Shown in pieces: positions 1 through 7,050 of a DNA stretch of 59,115 nt. The stretch comes from Pseudomonas guariconensis. GTDB lineage: Bacteria > Pseudomonadota > Gammaproteobacteria > Pseudomonadales > Pseudomonadaceae. The stretch covers positions 1 through 59,115 of the forward strand of contig NZ_JAMYBK010000026.1 in assembly GCF_024127895.1 (NCBI RefSeq), read 5' to 3'. The position numbers were made by a program, and so were the translations under genes. A model generated the notes under the pieces. That model worked only from the letters and a program-made list of their open reading frames with translations. It was not told the origin of the DNA and searched no databases. Within the stretch, counting starts at the first letter, position 1, and each line of letters opens with the position of its first letter.

Positions 1-16
1 GCTGTTCACTTCAGCC

Positions 17-139
17 ATTGGGGCCGCCTTGCGGCCCTTCGCGGGCAAGCCCGCTCCCACAAGTACGCTGCAAACCTCAAGGAATGCACGCTCCTGTGGG
101 AGCGGGCTCGCCCGCGAAGGGCTGCAAGGCAGCCCCAAT
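17..139. repeat. REP doublet (inverted pair)
   Basis: Two REP-type palindromes in opposite orientation, 17-60 and 96-139, each with a core like GCGGGCAAGCCCGC followed by TCCCAC, facing each other across a spacer of about 35 bp. The outer ends (ATTGGGGC / GCCCCAAT) are also inverted. It lies downstream of argG, the usual intergenic location of such elements in Pseudomonas. No gene is seen in 1-210. Confidence 0.8.
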
Positions 140-210
140 CGATGTCATATCCGACTTAAGTGAGCAGCATTACGGCACAAGGCCGAGGGTCTGTCTGCCC
201 TACATGCCGA

Positions 211-1428
<1,218 letters not shown>

Positions 1429-1463
1429 GCCATCACTCCACGGGGTTGTACGGAAAGCCGTCG

Positions 1464-1469
1464 ATTCTA
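1464..1469 (-). promoter_or_regulatory. Possible argG -10 element
   Basis: On the minus strand the hexamer TAGAAT lies about 35 nt before the argG start. A weak -35-like TGTAAA sits 17 nt further upstream, inside the ArgR operator. This placement would let ArgR interfere with RNA polymerase directly. It is an inference from spacing only. Confidence 0.4.
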
Positions 1470-1482
1470 CCGGCCCTGCCGA

Positions 1483-1524
1483 AAAATTTACAGTGGGGCG
1501 ACAGCTTGTGACGACAAAGCGACA
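1483..1524 (-). promoter_or_regulatory. ArgR operator of argG
   Basis: Read on the minus strand, two TGTCGC half-sites lie exactly 21 nt apart (1519-1524 and 1498-1503). Each is followed by N8 and then CA (distal) or AA (proximal). This is the direct-repeat pattern described for Pseudomonas ArgR (TGTCGC-N8-AA-N5). The site is about 55-95 bp upstream of the argG start and overlaps the presumed promoter. Confidence 0.72.
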
Positions 1525-1556
1525 AGAACTGTCGAGAGCGCGACCACCTGTCGCAC

Positions 1557-2528
1557 TCAGGACGCCTTGCCGGCCGGTGGTACGGCGGTAGCAGGGGCCG
1601 GTGCGTTGGCTGCCGGCGCCGCAGGTGGCTGCGCAGCAGGCTTTTGCTGGGGCTGCTCGACCGGCGTGACACGATCGAGGGTGATGTTGACCCGGCGGTT
1701 GCGCGCACGGTTGGCGGCGCTGTTGTTCTTCACCAGCGGGTAGCGCTCGCCATGGAAGCGCACGCTGATCTGCTCTTCGGGCACGCCGTGGGCCTTGAGG
1801 TAGTCGGCGACCGCCAGGGCCCTGCGCCGCGAGGTGTCACGGTTGGTCAGGCGATTGCCGCTGTTGTCGGAGTGACCGTCGAGCTCGATGTGGTTCACCG
1901 ACGGGTCGGCCTTGAGGTAGTCGAGGATCACGTCCAAGCGGGCGCGGGCCGCGCTGTCCAGGTCGATGCCCGCGCTGGGGAAGCCTACCTGGGTCTGGCG
2001 GATCTGGTCGAAGTTCATCGGCAACAGCTTGCCCACGCACAGCTGGTAGTCGCTGTAGGCCTTGGCGAAACTCACCGGCAGCACGCGCACTTCCATGGGC
2101 CTGCCACCTTCGCCGGTGTAGTTGCGCACCACCGTGCTGCGCCCATCGAGCAGGCCATTGATCAAACGGCTGGCCTGGCCCTGGGAGGAGCTCAAGAGCA
2201 CCCCGCTGCGCCCCAGTCGTACCGCGCCGAGGTTGATGTCGCCCCGCCCGGGCTGCCAGGGCGCCGCGGCGGCCAGCAAGGTCGCCGAGCCTGCGCCCAG
2301 GACGTTGCTGTGCGAGCGCAGTTGGAAAACCGCCTGTTCACCGGCTCGCCGCACGAACTCGCCACTGCCGAAACCGTCGATCGGCTGGACCAGCCGGCAT
2401 TCGAACTGATCGCCCTCGACTGTCCAGGCGATGTTCTCCACGCGCGTCTGGAAGGTCAGTGCCCCAGCCGGCAGGCTGGCAAGCAGGGTGAACAGGGCTA
2501 GGTAACGCTGGCGCACAGGCGGCTCCAC
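1557..2528 (-). CDS. motY: Flagellar stator ring protein MotY (OmpA family)
   Basis: Periplasmic peptidoglycan-binding protein that forms the T-ring of polar flagella and helps hold the stator. The 323-residue protein begins with a signal peptide (about residues 1-23, hydrophobic LALFTLLASLPAGA). A MotY-type N-terminal domain occupies about 25-165, and an OmpA-C domain about 180-287 contains the peptidoglycan-binding segment ELDGHSDNSGNRL and the closing RARNRRVNI. The last 35 residues are a Pro/Ala/Gln-rich tail that is probably disordered. The argG-motY-pyrC-rnt neighbourhood is the same as that of motY in P. aeruginosa as I recall it, which supports MotY over a generic OmpA lipoprotein. 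No lipobox is present. Confidence 0.88.
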   Translation of the reverse strand: MEPPVRQRYLALFTLLASLPAGALTFQTRVENIAWTVEGDQFECRLVQPIDGFGSGEFVRRAGEQAVFQLRSHSNVLGAGSATLLAAAAPWQPGRGDINLGAVRLGRSGVLLSSSQGQASRLINGLLDGRSTVVRNYTGEGGRPMEVRVLPVSFAKAYSDYQLCVGKLLPMNFDQIRQTQVGFPSAGIDLDSAARARLDVILDYLKADPSVNHIELDGHSDNSGNRLTNRDTSRRRALAVADYLKAHGVPEEQISVRFHGERYPLVKNNSAANRARNRRVNITLDRVTPVEQPQQKPAAQPPAAPAANAPAPATAVPPAGKAS

Positions 2529-2646
2529 AGATTCTGGCGGCTTACCAGCAGGCTATCGGACGCCGCCCGGAAAACTTGATAGCCGTGCTCGCCCCGGGGT
2601 TTTCCGGTAGCATTCGTCCTTGAGTTCGAACCGCCTGGAATCCCCA

Positions 2647-3693
2647 ATGTCCGATCGCCTGACCCTCCTGCGCCCCGACGACTGGCACATCCATCTGCGC
2701 GATGGTGCCGTCCTCCCCCATACCGTCGGCGATGTGGCGCGCACCTTCGCCCGCGCCATCGTCATGCCCAATCTCGTTCCGCCGGTGCGCGATGCCGCCG
2801 AAGCCGGTGCCTACCGTGAGCGTATCCTCGCCGCGCGGCCTGCCGGCAGCCGCTTCGAGCCGCTGATGGTGCTGTACCTCACCGACCGCACCAGCCCCGA
2901 GGATATCCGCGCGGCCAAGGCCAGCGGTTTCGTGTACGCCGCCAAGCTGTACCCGGCCGGCGCCACGACCAACTCCGATTCGGGCGTGACCAGCATCGAC
3001 AATATCTTCCCAGCCCTCGAGGCCCTGGCCGAGGCCGGTATGCCGCTGCTGGTGCACGGTGAGGTGACGCGCGCGGAAATCGACGTGTTCGATCGCGAGA
3101 AGCGCTTCATCGACGAGCATATGCGGCGTGTGGTCGAGCGCTTCCCCACGCTGAAGGTGGTGTTCGAGCACATCACCACTGCCGATGCCGCGCAATTCGT
3201 CACCGAGGCGCCCGCCAACGTCGGCGCGACCATCACCCCCCAGCACCTGCTGTACAACCGTAACCACATGCTGGTGGGCGGTATCCGCCCGCACTTCTAT
3301 TGCCTGCCGATCCTCAAGCGCAACACCCACCAGGTGGCGCTGCTGGACGCGGCCACCAGCGGCAACCCCAAGTTCTTCCTCGGCACCGACTCGGCGCCGC
3401 ATGCCCGCCATGCCAAGGAAGCCGCCTGTGGCTGCGCCGGCTGCTACACCGCCTATGCGGCCATCGAGCTGTATGCCGAGGCATTCGAGCAACGCAACGC
3501 ACTGGACAAGCTGGAAGGCTTCGCCAGCCTGCACGGCCCGGCCTTCTATGGCCTGCCGGCCAACACCGACACCATTACCCTGGTCCGCGAAGAGTGGGCC
3601 GCCCCGGACAGCCTGCCGTTCGGCGACAACACCGTGGTCCCGCTGCGCGCCGGTGAAAAACTGCGCTGGCGCCTGCTGGAGGGCAAGGCGTGA
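2647..3693 (+). CDS. pyrC: Dihydroorotase
   Basis: Zinc enzyme of de novo pyrimidine synthesis that cyclises N-carbamoyl-aspartate to dihydroorotate in the cytoplasm. At 348 residues it is the usual size of the short, stand-alone class. The N-terminus MSDRLTLLRPDDWHIHLRDG supplies the metal-binding HxH (H14, H16). K100 in KLYPAGATTNS is the expected carboxylated lysine, and LGTDSAPH near residue 250 carries the catalytic aspartate. An upstream in-frame ATG at 2620 exists, but 2647 matches the family start. The gene overlaps rnt by 4 bp (GTGA), implying translational coupling. Confidence 0.96.
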   Translation: MSDRLTLLRPDDWHIHLRDGAVLPHTVGDVARTFARAIVMPNLVPPVRDAAEAGAYRERILAARPAGSRFEPLMVLYLTDRTSPEDIRAAKASGFVYAAKLYPAGATTNSDSGVTSIDNIFPALEALAEAGMPLLVHGEVTRAEIDVFDREKRFIDEHMRRVVERFPTLKVVFEHITTADAAQFVTEAPANVGATITPQHLLYNRNHMLVGGIRPHFYCLPILKRNTHQVALLDAATSGNPKFFLGTDSAPHARHAKEAACGCAGCYTAYAAIELYAEAFEQRNALDKLEGFASLHGPAFYGLPANTDTITLVREEWAAPDSLPFGDNTVVPLRAGEKLRWRLLEGKA

Positions 3694-4361
3694 GCGAAGT
3701 TCTCTTTGATGATGACCAGGAAGGTCAAGGCGGTGGTTCGCGCCATCCGATGGCCGAGCGTTTTCGCGGCTACCTGCCGGTGGTGGTCGACGTCGAGACC
3801 GGTGGCTTCAACTGCGCCACCGATGCGTTGCTGGAGATCGCCGCGGTCACCATCGGCATGGACGAGAAGGGTTTCCTGTTCCCGGAGCACACCTACTTCT
3901 ACCGCGTCGAGCCGTTCGAAGGCGCCAACATCGAGCCGGCGGCCCTGGAGTTCACCGGTATCAAGCTGGATCACCCGCTGCGCATGGCGGTGAGCGAGGA
4001 AACCGCGCTCACCGACATCTTCCGCGGGGTGCGCAAGGCATTGAAGGCCAATGGCTGCAAGCGGGCGATCCTGGTCGGCCACAACAGCAGCTTCGACCTG
4101 GGCTTCCTCAATGCCGCGGTGACGCGCAACGACCTCAAGCGCAACCCGTTCCACCCCTTCTCGAGCTTCGACACCGCCACCCTGGCGGGCCTTGCCTACG
4201 GCCAGACCGTCCTGGCGCGAGCCTGCCAGAGCGCCGACATCGACTTCGACGGCCGCGAGGCCCACTCGGCACGCTACGACACGGAGAAGACTGCCGAGCT
4301 GTTCTGCGGCATCGTCAATCGCTGGAAGGAAATGGGCGGCTGGCGGGACTTCAACGACTGA
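3690..4361 (+). CDS. rnt: Ribonuclease T
   Basis: 3'-to-5' exoribonuclease of the DEDD family that trims tRNA and other stable RNA 3' ends and acts on tRNA CCA turnover. The 223-residue product has Exo I DVETGG (D34, E36), Exo II around GHNSSFDLGF (about residue 130), and Exo III HSARYDTEKT (H about 193, D about 198), so all catalytic residues are present. The start is GTG at 3690, overlapping the pyrC stop codon. The two genes form a short operon that ends at a bidirectional terminator now interrupted by a REP-containing insertion. Confidence 0.95.
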   Translation: MSEVLFDDDQEGQGGGSRHPMAERFRGYLPVVVDVETGGFNCATDALLEIAAVTIGMDEKGFLFPEHTYFYRVEPFEGANIEPAALEFTGIKLDHPLRMAVSEETALTDIFRGVRKALKANGCKRAILVGHNSSFDLGFLNAAVTRNDLKRNPFHPFSSFDTATLAGLAYGQTVLARACQSADIDFDGREAHSARYDTEKTAELFCGIVNRWKEMGGWRDFND

Positions 4362-4411
4362 GCGGCAAGCGAGAGTCGGGCACGAACAGCTTTTTCTCGA
4401 AACCCCAAGCG

Positions 4412-4650
4412 AAAAAAAACCGGCCACGAAGGCCAATGCCAGTCAGTTAAGACTTTCAGTTGTCATTTGGGGCCGCTTCGCGCCCCATCGCCGGCAAGCC
4501 GGCTCCCACACTGTCCGTGCAAACCGCATCATGTGTGGTCGCCGCGGTCCCTGTGGGAGCCGGCTTGCCGGCGATGGGCTGCAAGGTAGCCCCAAAAATG
4601 ACAAAGCGCCGCTTAACTGACTGACATTGGCCACGAAGGCCGGTTTTTTT
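4412..4650. terminator. Bidirectional terminator split by a mobile element
   Basis: The left half (A-run, then CCGGCC, from 4412) and the right half (GGCCGG, then T-run, to about 4650) are the two sides of a stem with loop ACGAA. They would terminate the convergent rnt and peroxiredoxin genes. They are now about 200 bp apart because a 194 bp element sits between two copies of GGCCACGAAGGCC (4422-4434 and 4629-4641). Each flank still holds a GGCC-ACGAA-GGCC mini-hairpin next to its homopolymer run. Confidence 0.75.
4435..4628. mobile_element. MITE-like element carrying an inverted REP pair
   Basis: The element runs from AATGCCAGTCAGTTAAG to CTTAACTGACTGACATT, which are inverted copies with one mismatch. 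Inward lie inverted arms reading GTCATTTGGGGC and GCCCCAAAAATGAC, then two inverted REP cores (CGCCGGCAAGCCGGCTCCCAC and its complement) across a spacer of about 40 bp. It encodes nothing. Flanking 13 bp direct repeats look like a target-site duplication (11-13 bp depending on where the element ends are drawn). A copy at 59006-59115 is 108/110 identical over the part in view. Confidence 0.75.
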
Positions 4651-4659
4651 CGCGGGCGA

Positions 4660-5262
4660 TTACAGCTTGCCGGCGTTCTCGCTCAGGTAGGCAGCGACGC
4701 CTTCCGGCGAAGCGGTCATGCCCTTGTCGCCTTTCTTCCAGTTGGCCGGGCAGACTTCGCCGTGCTCTTCGTGGAATTGCAGGGCGTCGACCAGGCGCAG
4801 CAGTTCGTCCATGTTACGGCCCAGCGGCAGGTCGTTGATGATCTGCGAGCGAACGACACCGTTCTTGTCGATCAGGAAGGCGCCACGGAAGGCAACGCCG
4901 CCCTCGGACTCGACGTCATAGGCCTTGCAGATCTCATGAGAGATATCGGCCGCCAGGGTGTACTTGACCTGGCCGATACCGCCCTTGTCGACCGGGGTGT
5001 TACGCCAGGCGTTGTGAGTGAAGTGCGAGTCGATCGACACGCCGATCACTTCCACACCGCGCGCCTGGAAGTCAGGAATGCGGTTGTCCAGGGCGATCAG
5101 CTCGGACGGGCAGACGAAGGTGAAGTCCAGCGGGTAGAAGAACACCAGGCCGTACTTGCCCTTGATGGCCGAAGCCAGGTTGAAGCTGTCGACGATCTCG
5201 CCGTTGCCCAGCACGGCTGGAACGGTGAAATCCGGGGCTTGTTTACCAACGAGCACGCTCAT
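4660..5262 (-). CDS. 2-Cys peroxiredoxin (AhpC/Tsa family)
   Basis: Thiol peroxidase that reduces H2O2 and organic peroxides in the cytoplasm. The 200-residue protein carries the peroxidatic cysteine in DFTFVCPSE (C51) and the resolving cysteine in EVCPANW (about C171), so it is a typical 2-Cys enzyme. GGIG in the middle and a C-terminal AAYLSEN resemble the GGLG/YF features linked with overoxidation sensitivity. A good ribosome-binding site (AGGAG) precedes the start. It is transcribed divergently from bfd and belongs with the neighbouring iron-storage genes as a peroxide and iron homeostasis group. No AhpF partner is adjacent, so the thioredoxin or other reductant is unknown. Confidence 0.92.
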   Translation of the reverse strand: MSVLVGKQAPDFTVPAVLGNGEIVDSFNLASAIKGKYGLVFFYPLDFTFVCPSELIALDNRIPDFQARGVEVIGVSIDSHFTHNAWRNTPVDKGGIGQVKYTLAADISHEICKAYDVESEGGVAFRGAFLIDKNGVVRSQIINDLPLGRNMDELLRLVDALQFHEEHGEVCPANWKKGDKGMTASPEGVAAYLSENAGKL

Positions 5263-5412
5263 TCGTTATCTCCTGATGATGGTGAAAAACCGTGGCCCGG
5301 ACGGGTAGGCCCGCCCGGCATCCGACAAAGGCCGCCCATCATACACGGCTTCGCGTGACAGGCCGAATGCCAACCGCCGGTCGCGCGAATGCGCACCGGG
5401 CGAGAATGCGCT

Positions 5413-5441
5413 TTGACAAGCATTCTCATTACCATTAATCT
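5413..5441 (+). promoter_or_regulatory. bfd promoter with a Fur box in its spacer
   Basis: A perfect -35 TTGACA at 5413-5418 is followed after 17 nt by a weak -10-like TAATCT (5436-5441). The spacer, 5419-5437, reads on the minus strand as TAATGGTAATGAGAATGCT, a Fur-box-like sequence. Fur-Fe(II) binding here would block polymerase. This fits expression of Bfd under iron limitation, when stored iron must be released. Confidence 0.65.
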
Positions 5442-5477
5442 CCAAGCCATCAAATCAACCAGCGATGGTCTGACCTT

Positions 5478-5699
5478 ATGTATGTGTGTCTTTGTGTCGG
5501 CGTCACCGACGGACAGATCCGCGATGCGATCTATGAAGGATGCTGCAGCTACAAGGAAGTCCGAGCCGCCACCAATGTCGGCAGCCAATGCGGCAAATGC
5601 GCCTGCCTGGCCAAGCAGGTGGTCCGCGAAACCCTGACCGACCTGCAGGTCAGCCAGCAAGCCGCCCTGCCCTACCCCGTTGAATTCAACGTGGCCTAG
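5478..5699 (+). CDS. bfd: Bacterioferritin-associated ferredoxin
   Basis: Small [2Fe-2S] ferredoxin that docks on bacterioferritin and passes electrons to its heme, reducing and releasing the mineralised iron. The 73-residue protein has the four ligands C4, C6, C38 and C41 (CxC, then CGKC). It begins at ATG 5478, a few bases after the promoter region. A strong rho-independent terminator follows at 5717-5743. The partner gene bfr is immediately downstream with its own promoter region, so the two can be regulated oppositely. Confidence 0.95.
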   Translation: MYVCLCVGVTDGQIRDAIYEGCCSYKEVRAATNVGSQCGKCACLAKQVVRETLTDLQVSQQAALPYPVEFNVA

Positions 5700-5716
5700 A
5701 GACAACGAATTCGAAG

Positions 5717-5743
5717 AACCGGACCTTGTGTCCGGTTTTTTTA
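5717..5743 (+). terminator. Rho-independent terminator after bfd
   Basis: AACCGGAC, a short CTTGT loop, then GTCCGGTT with a run of T: an 8 bp stem plus U-tract just after the bfd stop codon. It separates bfd transcription from bfr. Confidence 0.85.
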
Positions 5744-5783
5744 TGTCTGAAATTCAATAAGTTAGCACCATAACGCGGTTCAC

Positions 5784-5802
5784 AAACATTCTTATTCCTA
5801 TT
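5784..5802. promoter_or_regulatory. Fur-box-like site upstream of bfr
   Basis: On the minus strand this reads AATAGGAATAAGAATGTTT, close to the bfd Fur box (shared pattern GG-AAT-AGAATG). It lies about 100 bp before the bfr start and upstream of a TTGACA at 5833-5838. Whether Fur represses or activates here cannot be read from sequence. Confidence 0.5.
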
Positions 5803-5900
5803 AAATTTCACTTATTATTCAATAACTTAGGTTTGACAGAAGAAGTTATCGGGCTCAAACTTCCTTGTATTGGCACACTTCTACAGGGCAGGAACCCGAC

Positions 5901-6374
5901 ATGAAAGGCGACGTAAGCGTCATCCAGCATCTCAACAAGATCCTCGGAAACGAGCTGGTCGCGATCAACCAGTACTTCCTGCACGCGCGCATGTACGAAG
6001 ATTGGGGCCTGAACAAGCTCGGCAAGCACGAGTACAAGGAATCCATCGACGAGATGAAGCACGCTGACAAACTGATCAAGCGTATCCTCTTCCTCGAAGG
6101 CATCCCCAACGTGCAGGACTTGGGCAAGCTGCTGATCGGCGAGCACACCAAGGAAATGCTCGAATGCGACCTGAAGATCGAGCAGAAAGGCCTGGTCGAC
6201 CTCAAGGCCGCCATCGCCCACTGCGAGACTGCCGGCGACTTCGGTTCGCGCGAGCTGCTGGAAGACATCCTCGAATCCGAGGAAGAACATATCGACTGGC
6301 TGGAAACCCAGCTGGGCCTGATCGACAAGATCGGTATCGAGAACTACCTGCAGTCGCAGATGGGCGAAGAATAA
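5901..6374 (+). CDS. bfr: Bacterioferritin (heme-binding iron store)
   Basis: Subunit of the 24-meric iron-storage shell, with a di-iron ferroxidase centre in each subunit and heme b shared between two subunits. The 157-residue protein has M52 (DEMKHADKL), the heme ligand of true bacterioferritins. Ferroxidase ligands lie in GNELVAINQYF (E18), DEMKHA (E51, H54) and LESEEEHIDWLE. It matches the BfrB-type sequence of P. aeruginosa closely. The start is at 5901 (MKGDVSVIQHL); the longer reading frame from 5865 has no family support. It works with Bfd just upstream. Confidence 0.95.
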   Translation: MKGDVSVIQHLNKILGNELVAINQYFLHARMYEDWGLNKLGKHEYKESIDEMKHADKLIKRILFLEGIPNVQDLGKLLIGEHTKEMLECDLKIEQKGLVDLKAAIAHCETAGDFGSRELLEDILESEEEHIDWLETQLGLIDKIGIENYLQSQMGEE

Positions 6375-6417
6375 GGCAAGCAATGGTCAGGGCTGCCTCG
6401 CAGTCCTTTCACGACAC

Positions 6418-6479
6418 AAGGCCGCTTCCACACGCACAGCGCTTATGAAGAATAGCGCCATGCCTGTGGAGCGGCCTTG
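6418..6479. terminator. Large hairpin after bfr
   Basis: AAGGCCGCTTCCAC (6418-6431) pairs with GTGGAGCGGCCTT (6466-6478) around a 34-nt loop, and a TTTC tail follows. It is a likely bidirectional terminator between the convergent bfr and grxD genes. Confidence 0.55.
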
Positions 6480-6508
6480 TTTCATATGCCAGCCAGGCAA
6501 GCGGCATT

Positions 6509-6566
6509 GAGGCTGCTTGCAGCCTATCGCCGGCAAACCGGCGATGGGCCGCGAAGCGGCCCCAGA
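6509..6566. repeat. Collapsed REP doublet
   Basis: Remnants of two facing REPs without a spacer: GGCTGCTTGCAGCC and ATCGCCGGCAAACCGGCGAT run directly into GGGCCGCGAAGCGGCCC. It lies between convergent genes, in the grxD 3' flank. Confidence 0.6.
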
Positions 6567-6623
6567 ATGGCGGCTGAAAGACCGGCCGTGAATACGTCAG
6601 CGGCCTCCCAGACGATGGCCGAT

Positions 6624-6959
6624 TCAGGCCTCGGAAGCCTTGGCCTTGGCGGCAGCTTCCTTGATCAGGGTCTGCAGCTCACCCTTCTCGAACATCTCGA
6701 GCATGATGTCGCTGCCGCCGACCAGCTCACCGCCGACCCACAGTTGCGGGAAGGTCGGCCAGTTGGCGTACTTGGGCAGGTTGGCGCGGATTTCCGGGTT
6801 CTGCAGGATGTCGACGTAGGCGAACTTCTCGCCACAACCCATCACGGCCTGCGCGGCACGCGCCGAGAAGCCACACTGTGGGGCATTCGGCGAGCCTTTC
6901 ATGTAAAGCAGAATGGTGTTGTTGGCAATCTGCTCTTTGATTGTTTCGATGATATCCAT
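6624..6959 (-). CDS. grxD: Monothiol glutaredoxin
   Basis: Grx4-type CGFS glutaredoxin that binds a [2Fe-2S] cluster with glutathione and delivers it in Fe-S biogenesis, often with BolA partners. The 111-residue protein has the CGFS signature at 29-32, the TFPQLW cis-proline loop around 69-74, and the GG-SDI glutathione-binding stretch near residues 81-85. The start is set at 6959 (MDIIETIKEQI); the longer frame to 7205 only runs into the neighbour. Its place beside bacterioferritin and peroxiredoxin fits iron homeostasis. Confidence 0.95.
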   Translation of the reverse strand: MDIIETIKEQIANNTILLYMKGSPNAPQCGFSARAAQAVMGCGEKFAYVDILQNPEIRANLPKYANWPTFPQLWVGGELVGGSDIMLEMFEKGELQTLIKEAAAKAKASEA

Positions 6960-7050
6960 GGAGCACCTCGGCTGAACTTTCCGACGCGGTCGTCGGCACG
7001 GTGACGCATTGTAACGGAAAGCCGAGCAGCATGCTCGGCCCTGCCGGCCT

